From Pseudomonas triclosanedens (GTDB taxonomy: Bacteria; Pseudomonadota; Gammaproteobacteria; Pseudomonadales; Pseudomonadaceae), in assembly GCF_026686735.1 (NCBI RefSeq), contig NZ_CP113432.1, forward strand, positions 4,701,001-4,765,000: a stretch of DNA of 64,000 nucleotides, read 5' to 3'. The notes below the pieces were generated by a model. The model did no database searches. It saw only the letters and a list, made by a program, of their open reading frames with translations, and was not told the DNA's origin. Shown here piece after piece: positions 7,796-16,991 of the stretch (position 1 is its first letter; each line of letters opens with the position of its first letter). A program made the position numbers and the translations under genes.

Positions 7796-9205
7796 TCAGA
7801 GCGGCTTGCCACGGTTGCCGTGGGCGCTGACGAAGGCCTGAACCTTGGCCAGTTCGTTCGGCAGCACGGTGCAACGCTCGTCCCGCTGGAACAGGTCGGA
7901 GAGGTGTGCCGGCAATGCCGGGACGGTCTCGATGCCGGCCTTCTCCACCGCTTCCGGGAACTTGACCGGATGCGCGGTGCCCAGGGTGACCATCGGCACG
8001 GACAGGCTGCGGCGGCATTCACGGGCAGCGCGCACGCCAATGGCCGTGTGCGGGTCGAGCAGTTCGTCGCATTCGGCGTAGACCTGGGCGATGGTTTCGC
8101 AGGTCTGCACGTCGTCCACGGCCAGGGAGTCGAACAGGCGGCGGGCTTCGGTCCAACGATCGTCTTCGACAGACAGCTTGCCGGTGGCCTTGAAGTTGCC
8201 CATCAGGTCGGCGATGGCCTTGCCGTTGCGGCCATGCAGGTCGAACAGCAGGCGCTCGAAGTTGGAGGAGACCATGATGTCCATCGACGGCGACAGCGAC
8301 GGGTGCAGCGTATCCTTGTCGTAGCGGTTGCCGGACATGAAGCGATGCAGGATGTCGTTGCGGTTGGTCGCGACGATCAGTTGGCTGATCGGCAGGCCCA
8401 TGTTGCGCGCCAGGTAGCCGGCGAAAATGTCGCCGAAGTTGCCGGTAGGCACCGAGAAGGCAATGGAGCGCGCCGGTGCGCCGAGCTGGATGGCGGCATG
8501 GAAGTAATAGACGATCTGGGCCATGATCCGCGCCCAGTTGATCGAGTTCACTGCCACCAGACGGGTGCCCTTGAGGAAACCCTGGTCAGCGAAGCTGGCC
8601 TTGACCATTTCCTGGCAGTCGTCGAAGTTGCCTTCGATTGCGATGTTATGGATGTTCTCGCCGAGGATGGTGGTCATCTGACGGCGCTGCACTTCGGACA
8701 CACGGTTGTGCGGGTGCATGATGAAGATGTCGACGTTCTCGCAGGCCTTGCAGCCTTCGATGGCGGCCGAGCCGGTATCGCCGGAGGTGGCGCCCATGAT
8801 CACCACGCGCTCGCCGCGCTTGGTCAGCACGTGGTCGAGCAGGCGGCCGAGCAGTTGCAGGGCGAAGTCCTTGAAGGCCAGGGTCGGGCCGTGGAACAGC
8901 TCCAGCACCCATTCGTTGCCGTTGAGCTGGCGCAGCGGCGCCACGGCGTCATGGGCGAAGACGCCGTAGGTCTCTTCGAGGATTTTCTTGAAGTCAGCGT
9001 CGGAGATGCTGCCGGCGACGAACGGGCGCATCACGCGGAAGGCCAGCTCGTGGTAAGGCAGGCCGGCCCAGGAGGCGATCTCTTCGACGGTGAAGCGCGG
9101 CAGGTTTTCCGGCACGTAGAGGCCGCCGTCGCTGGCCAGGCCAGCCAGCAGCACGTCTTCGAAGTTCAGCGCGGGCGCCTGGCCGCGGGTACTGATGTAA
9201 CGCAT
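7796..9205 (-). CDS. thrC: Threonine synthase
   Basis: PLP enzyme converting O-phosphohomoserine to threonine. It has 469 residues, the length of the gammaproteobacterial two-domain form. The MRYISTRG start is characteristic, and the Schiff-base Lys112 lies in GPTLAFKDFALQLLG. The MGATSGDTGSAA loop binds the PLP phosphate. AAGGT precedes the ATG. The gene follows hom after 51 bases on the minus strand, so the two last-branch threonine genes are probably cotranscribed and end at the terminator at 7749-7779. Confidence 0.97.
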   Translation of the reverse strand: MRYISTRGQAPALNFEDVLLAGLASDGGLYVPENLPRFTVEEIASWAGLPYHELAFRVMRPFVAGSISDADFKKILEETYGVFAHDAVAPLRQLNGNEWVLELFHGPTLAFKDFALQLLGRLLDHVLTKRGERVVIMGATSGDTGSAAIEGCKACENVDIFIMHPHNRVSEVQRRQMTTILGENIHNIAIEGNFDDCQEMVKASFADQGFLKGTRLVAVNSINWARIMAQIVYYFHAAIQLGAPARSIAFSVPTGNFGDIFAGYLARNMGLPISQLIVATNRNDILHRFMSGNRYDKDTLHPSLSPSMDIMVSSNFERLLFDLHGRNGKAIADLMGNFKATGKLSVEDDRWTEARRLFDSLAVDDVQTCETIAQVYAECDELLDPHTAIGVRAARECRRSLSVPMVTLGTAHPVKFPEAVEKAGIETVPALPAHLSDLFQRDERCTVLPNELAKVQAFVSAHGNRGKPL

Positions 9206-9256
9206 GGTGTGAAACCTTCGGGTTGGCGACGACGCCGGAGCGCCGCCGCGTTCGAT

Positions 9257-10561
9257 TCAGTTCAGTTGTTCGACGCGGATGCGTACGACATTGCCGACCA
9301 CGTCATCCAGCGCTTCCAGCGCGGCGATGGCTTCGATGATGCGCGACTCGAGCACGCGGTGGGTAACCAGGATCATCGGCACCAGACCGTCATGCTCTTC
9401 GACTTCCATCTGCATGATCGATTCGATGTTGATGCCGCGCTCGGAGAGGATGGTCGCCACCTGGGCCAGTACGCCCGGATGGTCCTTGGCCTGGATGCGC
9501 AGGTAGTAGGCGCTTTCGCAGGCGTCGATCGGCAGGATCGGGTGGTCGGAGAGTGCGTCCGGCTGGAAGGCCAGGTGCGGTACGCGGTTCTCCGGGTCGG
9601 CGGTCATGGCGCGAACCACGTCCACCAGGTCGGCGACCACCGAGGATGCGGTGGGCTCCATGCCAGCGCCCGCGCCGTAGAACAGCGTGGAGCCAGCGGC
9701 GTCGCCGTTGACCATGACGGCGTTCATGACGCCATTCACATTGGCGATCAAGCGGTCGGCCGGGATCAGGGTCGGGTGCACGCGCAGTTCGATGCCCTTG
9801 TCGGTACGACGGGCGACGCCCAGATGCTTGATGCGGTAGCCCAGCGCTTCGGCGTAGTTCACGTCGGCGGTGGTGAGCTGGGTGATGCCTTCGGTGTAGG
9901 CCTTGTCGAACTGCAGCGGGATGCCGAAGGCGATGGATGCCAGGATGGTCAGCTTGTGCGCGGCATCGATGCCTTCGACGTCGAAGGTCGGATCGGCTTC
10001 GGCATAGCCCAGCGCCTGAGCTTCCTTCAGTACATCGGCGAAGGCACGGCCTTTCTCGCGCATTTCGGTGAGGATGAAGTTGCCGGTGCCGTTGATGATG
10101 CCGGCAAGCCAGTTGATGCGGTTGGCGGCCAGGCCCTCGCGGATCGCCTTGATCACCGGGATGCCGCCGGCCACAGCGGCTTCGAAGGCGACGATGACGC
10201 CCTTCTCGCGGGCCTTGGCGAATATTTCGTTACCGTGCACGGCGATCAGCGCCTTGTTGGCGGTAACCACATGCTTGCCGTTCTCGATGGCCTTGAGCAC
10301 CAGCTCGTGGGCCAGGGTATAGCCACCGATCAGCTCGATGACCACGTCGATTTCCGGGTTGTTCGCCACGTCGAAGATATCGGCAGTAATGGGGGTGCTA
10401 CCGGTTTCACACTTCGGATTGGGGCGACGGGCGGCAATCTGCGCAACCTCGATACCACGCCCGGCACGGCGGGCAATCTCCTCGGCGTTGCGTTTGAGTA
10501 CATTGAAGGTACCGCCACCGACGGTCCCCAACCCACAGATTCCCACTTTCACCGGTTTCAC
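9257..10561 (-). CDS. hom: Homoserine dehydrogenase
   Basis: Reduces aspartate semialdehyde to homoserine, the branch point to threonine and methionine. I place the start at the GTG at 10561, preceded by GGGGAG; this gives 434 residues and the KPVKVGICGLGTVGGGTF start shared with P. aeruginosa. A TTG five codons upstream is a poorer choice. The N-terminal Rossmann fold carries GLGTVGGG, the middle holds the catalytic domain (EGIDAAHKLTILASIAFG), and residues about 350-430 form an ACT domain (HPGVLAQVATILSERGINI) expected to mediate threonine feedback. It lies 173 bases below dsbC. Confidence 0.96.
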   Translation of the reverse strand: MKPVKVGICGLGTVGGGTFNVLKRNAEEIARRAGRGIEVAQIAARRPNPKCETGSTPITADIFDVANNPEIDVVIELIGGYTLAHELVLKAIENGKHVVTANKALIAVHGNEIFAKAREKGVIVAFEAAVAGGIPVIKAIREGLAANRINWLAGIINGTGNFILTEMREKGRAFADVLKEAQALGYAEADPTFDVEGIDAAHKLTILASIAFGIPLQFDKAYTEGITQLTTADVNYAEALGYRIKHLGVARRTDKGIELRVHPTLIPADRLIANVNGVMNAVMVNGDAAGSTLFYGAGAGMEPTASSVVADLVDVVRAMTADPENRVPHLAFQPDALSDHPILPIDACESAYYLRIQAKDHPGVLAQVATILSERGINIESIMQMEVEEHDGLVPMILVTHRVLESRIIEAIAALEALDDVVGNVVRIRVEQLN

Positions 10562-10734
10562 GCTGAAACTCCCCAATCATCGCAGCACGGGGTACCTGAC
10601 GCACCGTGCCCGCAACAAGGCGGGCACAGGGGCAGGCACCAGAATCGGACCGGGCTGTCGCCCGGCCCATTGTCAAAAGGAACCGCACATTACGAAGCGG
10701 TTCTTTATTAGTCAATCGAAGCGCAAGGCCCGAT

Positions 10735-11463
10735 TCACTTGGCCTGCAGGGCCAACTTGGCGATTTGCCCGGCGGGCTGGTAGCCCGGCAGCATCTGGCC
10801 GTTTGCCAGAATGATCGCCGGAGTGCCCTGCACGCCGACCATCTGGCCCAGTTCCAGTTGCTTGTTGACCGGGTTGTCGCACTTGGCGGCCTTCACGTCT
10901 TTCTCGTGGAACATGTCGGTCATCGCGGCCTGGCGGTCCTTCGAGCACCAAACGGCCTGCAGTTGCTGGTCACCGGTAGAGTTCGGCCCCTGACGCGGGA
11001 AAGCCAGGTAGCGCACTTCGATGCCACGCTTGTTCAGCTCGGGTACTTCGGCATGCAGCTTCTGGCAGTACGGGCAGGTGGTGTCGGTGAAGACGGTGAT
11101 GTGCGCCTTGGTTTCCCCCTTGGCAGGGAAGACCACCATGTCGCTGGCCGGAATGGCATTGATGGTCTTGGCAACACCGGCGCTTTCGGCTTCCTCGGTA
11201 AGGTTGGTCGGCTTGCCATCCTTCACCTGGTAGATGTTGCCCTGGACGACGAACTGGCCATCGGCGCTGGCGTAGAGTACGCGGCCGCCCTTGAGCTGCA
11301 CCTGGTAGACACCTTGCAGCGGGCTGGCGGAAATGGATTCGATGGGCAGGTCGGGCTGCAGGGACTGCAGGGTGCTGCGGATCGCCTGGTTGGGCTCTGC
11401 GGCCAGGGCAAGAGTGCTGACGAGGCCTGCGGCCACACCAGCCAGAAGTCGGGACAAACGCAT
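10735..11463 (-). CDS. dsbC: Periplasmic disulfide isomerase DsbC
   Basis: Periplasmic thiol isomerase that reshuffles wrong disulfides and is kept reduced by DsbD. The ATG at 11463, with AGGAG upstream, gives 242 residues. Residues 1-22 are a signal peptide (LLAGVAAGLVSTLALAA). The N-terminal dimerisation domain follows to about residue 80, then a linker and a thioredoxin domain with the active-site CPYC at 130-133 (E. coli DsbC has CGYC). A second Cys pair is visible further on (WCSKDR, KCDNPV), matching the structural disulfide of the family. Downstream of xerD and upstream of hom on the same strand, as in P. aeruginosa. Confidence 0.95.
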   Translation of the reverse strand: MRLSRLLAGVAAGLVSTLALAAEPNQAIRSTLQSLQPDLPIESISASPLQGVYQVQLKGGRVLYASADGQFVVQGNIYQVKDGKPTNLTEEAESAGVAKTINAIPASDMVVFPAKGETKAHITVFTDTTCPYCQKLHAEVPELNKRGIEVRYLAFPRQGPNSTGDQQLQAVWCSKDRQAAMTDMFHEKDVKAAKCDNPVNKQLELGQMVGVQGTPAIILANGQMLPGYQPAGQIAKLALQAK

Positions 11464-11623
11464 GGAGAACTCCTGAAGTCGGTCGGCGAAGACTACCACA
11501 CCGCACCGACAAGGCCGAGCCGTGGGCTTGTAGCTGAAAGCTTCCGGTGCTGCAGGAAGAACGAGTTCGAAAGTTTTCGAACCGCCGGCCGCGATCGTCG
11601 CCCGACTGCCGCCGCCACGGCGC

Positions 11624-12520
11624 TCACCCCCTGGGGTGGTGCTGGGCGTGGAGGTCCTGCAACCGCGCGCGGGCGATGTGGGTGTAGATCTGGGTAGTGG
11701 ACAGGTCGCTGTGCCCCAGCAGCATCTGCACTACCCGCAGGTCCGCCCCGTGGTTGAGCAGATGCGTGGCGAAGGCATGGCGCAGTGTATGGGGCGAGAG
11801 GCTCTTGCCGATCCCGGCGACCTTGGCGTGCAGCTTGATGCGATGCCAGAAGGTCTGGCGGGTCATCTGCTCGCCGCGCAGGCTGGGAAACAGCACATCG
11901 CTCGGGCGACCGGCCAGCAGATCGGCACGGGCCTCGCGCAGGTAGCGTTCGATCCACGCGATGGCCTCCTCTCCCAGCGGTACGAGGCGTTCCTTGCTGC
12001 CTTTGCCGAAGACACGCACGACGCCCTGGCGCAGGTTGATCTGCTCGAGCGTCAGGCCGACCAGTTCGCTGACCCGCAGCCCGCAGGCGTACAGCACTTC
12101 GAGCATGGTGCGGTCGCGCAGGCCCAGCGGATCATCCGTCTCCGGCGCGGCCAGCAGCGCTTCGACGTCCGCCTCCGATAGCGACTTGGGCAATGGCTTG
12201 CCCAGTTGCGGCAGATCGATCAGCAAGGTTGGATCCTCGCTGATCAGCCCTTCGCGCAGACAGTAACGGTAGAAGCCGCGCGCGCCGGAGAGAAACCGCG
12301 CGGTGGAGCGTGCCTTGTAGCCTTCGCCCAGGCGCCAGGACAGGTGATCGAGTATGACCTCGCGGCCAGCCGCCTCGAGCGCCACACCGCGCTCGCTGAG
12401 CCAGCCGTTGAACAGCGCCAGATCGCTGCCGTAGGCGCTGCGGGTGTTGTCCGACAGCCCCTTTTCCAGCCAGAGCGCATCGAGAAAACGATCAATCAGC
12501 ACATTTGCAACAGGAGTCAT
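11624..12520 (-). CDS. xerD: Tyrosine recombinase XerD
   Basis: Partner of XerC in resolving chromosome dimers at dif, under FtsK control. The 298 residues contain an N-terminal SAM-like core-binding domain (about 5-92) and the catalytic domain, with the full set of residues visible: Arg149 (CGLRVSEL), Lys173 (GKGSKERLVPL), His244 and Arg247 (SPHTLRHAFATHLL), His270 (LLGHSDLSTTQ) and the nucleophile Tyr279 (IYTHI). The genomic neighbour dsbC, as in E. coli and P. aeruginosa, supports XerD rather than XerC. Divergent from the antiporter gene. Confidence 0.96.
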   Translation of the reverse strand: MTPVANVLIDRFLDALWLEKGLSDNTRSAYGSDLALFNGWLSERGVALEAAGREVILDHLSWRLGEGYKARSTARFLSGARGFYRYCLREGLISEDPTLLIDLPQLGKPLPKSLSEADVEALLAAPETDDPLGLRDRTMLEVLYACGLRVSELVGLTLEQINLRQGVVRVFGKGSKERLVPLGEEAIAWIERYLREARADLLAGRPSDVLFPSLRGEQMTRQTFWHRIKLHAKVAGIGKSLSPHTLRHAFATHLLNHGADLRVVQMLLGHSDLSTTQIYTHIARARLQDLHAQHHPRG

Positions 12521-12618
12521 GGATAAGGACTTCGAAAACGACCAGAGGCGCAGCTAGTCTTCCATAGGCAACACTGACCTCTCCAGCCCTTTCCCTTTCG
12601 TTTCAAGGATTTCCCTGC

Positions 12619-14463
12619 ATGGATGAACACAGCACGCTCCTCGCTCTCGGCGGCATCGGCGGCGCCGCGCTGTTCAGTCAGTGGCTCGCCTGGAGGTTGC
12701 GTCTTCCGGCGATCCTGTTCCTGCTGCTGAGTGGCATCCTGATCGGCCCGGTGCTCGGGCTGCTGGACCCGGAACGGCTGTTCGGACCTCTGCTGTTCCC
12801 GCTGGTTTCCCTGTCGGTCGCGCTGATCCTGTTCGAGGGCAGCCTGACGCTTCATCTGGGCGAGTGGAAGGAAATCGGCACGGTCGTCCGCCGCATGGTG
12901 ACCTGGGGCGCACTGGCCACCTGGGGCGTGATCGCGCTGGCGACACGCTACTTCCTCGACTTCACCTGGGAAATGGCCTCGCTGTTCGGCGCACTGACGC
13001 TGGTTACCGGCCCGACGGTGATCGTGCCAATGCTGCGCGTGGTGCGCCCGAAATCCACCATTGCCAACATTCTGCGCTGGGAAGGCATCGTCATCGACCC
13101 GATAGGCGCGCTGCTCGCTGTCGTCGTCTATAGCTTCATCGCCGCCAGCGGTGAAAGCCTGGGCTGGCTGGACAGCCTGCAGACATTTATCAGTGTCATC
13201 GCCTGTGGCGTCGTCTTCGGCATGGTCGGCGGCCAGACACTGGGCGTGGTCCTGCGCCGCCAGTGGCTGCCGGATTACCTGCACAATCTCGCCTCCCTGG
13301 CCGCGGTGCTGGGAATTTTCATCGCGTCGAACAATGTGATGTCGGAGTCGGGGCTGTTGGCCGTCACGCTGATGGGTATGCGCATGGCCAACATGCGTGG
13401 CGTGGATGTCCGGCAGATCCTGCACTTCAAGGAGAACCTCAGCGTCCTGCTGATTTCCGGGCTGTTCATCCTGCTCGCCGCGCGTCTCGACCTCGCGGCG
13501 CTGATGGGCCTGGGCCCGACAGCCCTGCTCGTGCTGCTGGTCATCCAGTTCGTCGCCCGGCCGCTGAACATCATGATTTCCACCGCCGGCTCGCCACTGA
13601 ATTGGCGCGAGCGCGCTCTGCTCAGTTGGATCGCCCCGCGCGGCATCGTTGCAGCAGCGGTCTCGGCGATCTTCGCCATTCGCCTGGCCGAAGCCGGCCA
13701 TACGCAGGCCGAGGTGCTGGTGCCGCTGACCTTCCTGGTAATCATCGGTACCGTGATCCTGCAGAGCGCCACCGCCCGTCCGCTGGCGCGCTTGCTCAAA
13801 GTCGCCGAGCCGGCCCCCACGGGCTTCCTGATCATCGGTGCCAACCCGGTTGCGCGCGCCATCGGCCAGGCCTTGCAGAACTCGGGAACACGCGTGCTGT
13901 TAACCGATTCCAGCTGGGAGAACATCCGCGCAGCTCGTATGGAGAACCTGCCGACCTACTTCGGCAACCCGGCATCGCAACATGCCGAAGCGCATCTGGA
14001 CCTGGTGGGGCTCGGTCACTTGCTGGCGCTGTCGCCAGCAGCCGAACTGAACACGCTGGCCTGCATGCGCTTCCGCCACGAATTCGGCATACGACACCTG
14101 TACACGCTGCTCAGCGGCAGTGAGACCCGCCGCACCGACAAGCATCGCGTCAGCGAGCGGCACCGTGGTCAGTCGTTGGGGCAGCGCCTGCTGACCTACC
14201 CGCAGGCGGCCGGCCTGCTGACCCGTGGCGCGGAAATTCGCAGCACCCTGCTCAGCGAAAACTTCGGCTGGGAGGATTACCAGGCACTGCACGGCGACCG
14301 AGCGACCCTGCTGTTCGCCCGCGACCCCAGTGGCCGGCTGCAGGTCGCCACACCCGAGCAGCCTCTCAAGCCGGCTACCGGCTGGACACTGATCGCGCTG
14401 GTTGAGGAGCCGTCCGGAAACAAATTCAGGCCGAACGAGGCGGCGGAAACGGCGACAACCTGA
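12619..14463 (+). CDS. Cation/proton antiporter with C-terminal TrkA-N domain
   Basis: Inner-membrane monovalent cation:proton antiporter (CPA family). The 614 residues begin with about twelve hydrophobic segments (residues 5-395) including LPAILFLLLSGILIGP, the acidic ILFEGSLTLHL helix and the VTGPTVIVPMLRVVRP crossover region of NhaP-like proteins, with an Asp in EGIVIDPIGALLA suited to ion exchange. Residues about 405-520 form a Rossmann-like TrkA-N domain (TGFLIIGANPVARAIGQALQ), suggesting control by a nucleotide. A short C-terminal tail follows. AAGGA lies 9 nt before the ATG. Ion preference (Na+ or K+) is not readable. Confidence 0.9.
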   Translation: MDEHSTLLALGGIGGAALFSQWLAWRLRLPAILFLLLSGILIGPVLGLLDPERLFGPLLFPLVSLSVALILFEGSLTLHLGEWKEIGTVVRRMVTWGALATWGVIALATRYFLDFTWEMASLFGALTLVTGPTVIVPMLRVVRPKSTIANILRWEGIVIDPIGALLAVVVYSFIAASGESLGWLDSLQTFISVIACGVVFGMVGGQTLGVVLRRQWLPDYLHNLASLAAVLGIFIASNNVMSESGLLAVTLMGMRMANMRGVDVRQILHFKENLSVLLISGLFILLAARLDLAALMGLGPTALLVLLVIQFVARPLNIMISTAGSPLNWRERALLSWIAPRGIVAAAVSAIFAIRLAEAGHTQAEVLVPLTFLVIIGTVILQSATARPLARLLKVAEPAPTGFLIIGANPVARAIGQALQNSGTRVLLTDSSWENIRAARMENLPTYFGNPASQHAEAHLDLVGLGHLLALSPAAELNTLACMRFRHEFGIRHLYTLLSGSETRRTDKHRVSERHRGQSLGQRLLTYPQAAGLLTRGAEIRSTLLSENFGWEDYQALHGDRATLLFARDPSGRLQVATPEQPLKPATGWTLIALVEEPSGNKFRPNEAAETATT

Positions 14464-14560
14464 CGACCGGCTCGTCTGCCTATCTTTAGGCTGGTGACAG
14501 AATCGGTCTGACAGACAATGATTGCACCACGCCATCATTGCGTCCCACGAAGCTCAGTCC

Positions 14561-15238
14561 ATGCCCAGTCAACAGAACTCCCGCCTCGGCCAGATCCTTG
14601 TCAGCAAGCGTCTGATTACCTCCCAACAGTTGGATAAGGCCATCCAACTCCAGCTCACCAATGGACTGCGCCTGGGCGAAACCCTGATCCGGCAGGGCTG
14701 GATCAGCGAGCGCCAGCTCGGCAGGGCACTGAAGAAGCAGAACAACCTGCGGCTGGCCGCAACACTGGTCGCCGCGCTGCTCAGCCCATTCCAGTTGGCC
14801 AGCGCCGATGTGCAACGCCCGGCGCCGGCCAGCATCACTCGCCACGAAGCCCCCAAGGGCCTGAAGCCACTCAGCGATCACGAAATGAGCGGCGTCAGTG
14901 CCCAAGGTTTCGACGATACCCTGCAGAGTCTGCTGGTTAGCGCCGAAAGCGGCGATGGTGTTGGTACAGTCAAGCAACTGGCGCGCCTGGTAATGCCGGT
15001 GGTCGACAGTCTGGACGCCGAGACATCGATGCGGGACGTCCGCTACGACACCCAGCACATGTCCTCGACCGTCAACCCGGATGGCTCTATCAATGTGCGG
15101 CTGCCCAGTTCCATCGGCGAAATGCGCTTCGACAACATCCGCGTCGCAGGCGCGCCAAAGACCCAGAGCATGGGTAATCTGAGTCTGCAGAACATAGACC
15201 TGTCCCAGGCCTCGCTGAAAATCAGCCTGCGACACTGA
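14561..15238 (+). CDS. MshEN (c-di-GMP-binding) domain fused to an exported region
   Basis: No named protein is recognised, but the first 60 residues are a textbook MshEN domain: two 24-residue motifs, RLGQILVSKRLI...QLDKAIQLQ (8-31) and RLGETLIRQGWI...QLGRALKKQ (37-60), with the standard 5-residue spacer. In MshE and PilB-type ATPases this fold binds cyclic di-GMP. No ATPase follows. Instead residues 63-83 form a basic/hydrophobic segment ending in ASA, like a signal anchor, and the remaining 140 residues are polar, beginning with LKPLSDHEMSGVSAQGF, which resembles the short start motif of pilus-associated surface proteins. The start is the ATG at 14561 (225 aa); an in-frame TTG at 14522 is less likely. 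It stands alone, with its own terminator. Confidence 0.75.
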   Translation: MPSQQNSRLGQILVSKRLITSQQLDKAIQLQLTNGLRLGETLIRQGWISERQLGRALKKQNNLRLAATLVAALLSPFQLASADVQRPAPASITRHEAPKGLKPLSDHEMSGVSAQGFDDTLQSLLVSAESGDGVGTVKQLARLVMPVVDSLDAETSMRDVRYDTQHMSSTVNPDGSINVRLPSSIGEMRFDNIRVAGAPKTQSMGNLSLQNIDLSQASLKISLRH

Positions 15239-15255
15239 ACCCCGCCCGAACGGAG

Positions 15256-15286
15256 TGAAGGCGCCATTAGGCGCCTTCATTCGTTT
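15256..15286. terminator. Bidirectional terminator between convergent genes
   Basis: TGAAGGCGCC and GGCGCCTTCA form a perfect 10-bp stem with an ATTA loop. The plus side continues TTCGTTT. It serves the MshEN protein gene and probably the convergent thioesterase gene. Confidence 0.85.
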
Positions 15287-15699
15287 CAATCCTCAAAACC
15301 TGGCAGCACGGGCACCGGCCGCTTCTCGTCATCGATCGCGACAAAGCTGAACAGGCCGTGGATTGCCTTCTCACGGCCATCTGCAGACATGCTTTCAACG
15401 AACACTTCTACCTCGACCTTCAGGCTGGTGTTGCCCACCTTCACAACCCGGCCTACCAGTTCGACGATGGAGCCCGCCGGGATCGGATACTTGAAGTCGA
15501 TGCGGTCGGTGGAAACGGTCACCAGTGGCAGGCGACAGAAGCGCGTAGCGGCGATGAACGAGACCTCATCCATCCAGGCCAGCGCAGTTCCGCCGAACAG
15601 GGTGTTGTGATGGTTGGTAGTCGGCGGGAAGATCGCCTTGGTCACGCGGGTTTCCGACAGTGCGGTGCGTCGGAGGATTTCTTGCTCTCTGGGGCTCAT
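15286..15699 (-). CDS. Hot-dog acyl-CoA thioesterase (YciA-like)
   Basis: A 137-residue cytoplasmic thioesterase expected to hydrolyse acyl-CoA. The family core HNTLFGGTALAWMDEVSFIAA carries the catalytic Asp44; the following strands (RIDFKYPIPAGSIVELVGRV, LKVEVEVFVES) are the usual acyl-CoA thioester hydrolase pattern, and length is typical of single hot-dog proteins acting as hexamers. Chain-length preference cannot be judged. Its ribosome site is weak. Confidence 0.9.
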   Translation of the reverse strand: MSPREQEILRRTALSETRVTKAIFPPTTNHHNTLFGGTALAWMDEVSFIAATRFCRLPLVTVSTDRIDFKYPIPAGSIVELVGRVVKVGNTSLKVEVEVFVESMSADGREKAIHGLFSFVAIDDEKRPVPVLPGFED

Positions 15700-15803
15700 G
15701 CCACTGCTACCTGATGCACGAAGGTGGCCCGTGCCGCGTGTGCTCTTGTACTTGTTCTGCGCTGAAACGGGAAAGGGCCCGGTGGTTACCGGACGCCAGA
15801 TAT

Positions 15804-15833
15804 GAAAAAAGCAGCCCTTGGGCTGCTTTTTTC
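15804..15833 (-). terminator. Terminator of the rpsP-rimM-trmD-rplS operon
   Basis: AAAAAAGCAGCCC / GGGCTGCTTTTTT perfect stem with a 2-base spacer, about 17 bases past the rplS stop. Strong in the minus direction, and also able to act for plus-strand transcripts. Confidence 0.92.
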
Positions 15834-15849
15834 GGGAAGCACTGGCGAA

Positions 15850-16200
15850 TTAGGCCAGTTTTTCCTTGATGCGTGCTGCCTTGCCGGACAGTTCGCGGAG
15901 GTAGTACAGCTTTGCCTTGCGCACGTCGCCGCGGCGCTTGACGGAAACGCTGTCTACCAGCGGGCTGTAGGTCTGGAAGGTACGCTCTACACCTACACCG
16001 TTGGAGATCTTGCGAACGGTGAACGCGCTGTTCAGGCCGCGGTTGCGCTTGCCGATGACAACGCCTTCGAAGGCCTGCAGACGCTGACGGTCGCCTTCCT
16101 TCACTTTAACCTGGACGATTACGGTGTCGCCGGGGGCGAACGCCGGAATCTCTTTGCTCATCTGTTCAGCTTCGATCTGCTGAATGATCTTGTTGGTCAT
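15850..16200 (-). CDS. rplS: 50S ribosomal protein L19
   Basis: L19 sits at the 30S-50S interface. The 116 residues contain the conserved [20 protein letters not shown] start and [23 protein letters not shown] precedes the ATG. Last gene of the rpsP-rimM-trmD-rplS operon, 44 bases below trmD, followed by a strong terminator. Confidence 0.98.
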   Translation of the reverse strand: MTNKIIQQIEAEQMSKEIPAFAPGDTVIVQVKVKEGDRQRLQAFEGVVIGKRNRGLNSAFTVRKISNGVGVERTFQTYSPLVDSVSVKRRGDVRKAKLYYLRELSGKAARIKEKLA

Positions 16201-16244
16201 TTCAGTGCTCCTAAGACAAGCGCTCGGCGCTCGCCATCGATACG

Positions 16245-16988
16245 TTAACTATCGTTCCGCTGGCGGATGTATTCCTCCAGCAGCTTCTTCTCTTCTCCAG
16301 AAAGCGAGCGGCAATCCAGAAGATCGGCACGTCGTTCCCAGGTCCTGCCTAAGGACTGCTGCAAACGCCAGCGCCGGATGTGTTCGTGGTTGCCGCTTAG
16401 CAGCACCTCAGGAACACGCTTGTCTGCATACACCTCAGGGCGGGTGTAGTGCGGACAGTCGAGCAGGCCATCCGTAAAGGAGTCCTCCTCTGCGGAATCC
16501 GCGTGGCCCAATGCACCGGGCAACAGCCGCGTCACCGCGTCGATCAACACCATTGCCGGAAGCTCACCCCCGGACAACACGTAGTCGCCAACCGACCACT
16601 CCTCATCGACATGCTCCTCAATGAAGCGCTCATCGATGCCTTCGTAACGCCCGGCGATCAGGATCAGACGTTCCTCGTTCGCCAGTTCTTTCACGGCCGC
16701 CTGCGTCAGCTTGCGACCTTGCGGCGAGAGATAGATCACCTTCGCCGGTCCGCCTGCGGCTTGCCGGGCATCGCCCAGTGCGCCTTCGAGCGGTTTGATT
16801 TTCATCACCATGCCGGGACCACCGCCGAAAGGCCTGTCGTCCACCGTCTGGTGACGGTCCTCGGTGTTGCTCCGCGGGTTGAAGCATTCGAGCCGTATCA
16901 GCTCCTGCTTTACCGCGCGACTCGTGATGCCATAATCGCTGATGGCGCGAAACATCTCGGGAAAGATGCTGATAACTCCTATCCACAT
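16245..16988 (-). CDS. trmD: tRNA (guanine-37-N1)-methyltransferase
   Basis: SAM-dependent methylation of G37 in tRNAs reading CNN, UGG and similar codons, which prevents +1 frameshifting. The 247-residue SPOUT protein shows the N-terminal [19 protein letters not shown], the cofactor/knot segments [13 protein letters not shown] and [18 protein letters not shown], and the [15 protein letters not shown] substrate region. It follows rimM with 3 bases between, so translation is likely coupled. Confidence 0.98.
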   Translation of the reverse strand: MWIGVISIFPEMFRAISDYGITSRAVKQELIRLECFNPRSNTEDRHQTVDDRPFGGGPGMVMKIKPLEGALGDARQAAGGPAKVIYLSPQGRKLTQAAVKELANEERLILIAGRYEGIDERFIEEHVDEEWSVGDYVLSGGELPAMVLIDAVTRLLPGALGHADSAEEDSFTDGLLDCPHYTRPEVYADKRVPEVLLSGNHEHIRRWRLQQSLGRTWERRADLLDCRSLSGEEKKLLEEYIRQRNDS

Positions 16989-16991
16989 GGA

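Noticed and set aside
7820..10711. A 963-codon open frame opposite thrC and hom
   Set aside because: Runs antisense through two well-identified genes with the composition of a GC-bias shadow; no start site or motif.
12517..13701. A Gln/Asp/Arg-rich frame opposite the antiporter
   Set aside because: Low-complexity antisense translation; the plus strand encodes a clear 12-helix transporter.
14522..14560. TTG-started extension of the MshEN protein
   Set aside because: The extension has no similarity to MshEN proteins, and the ATG at 14561 is the natural start.
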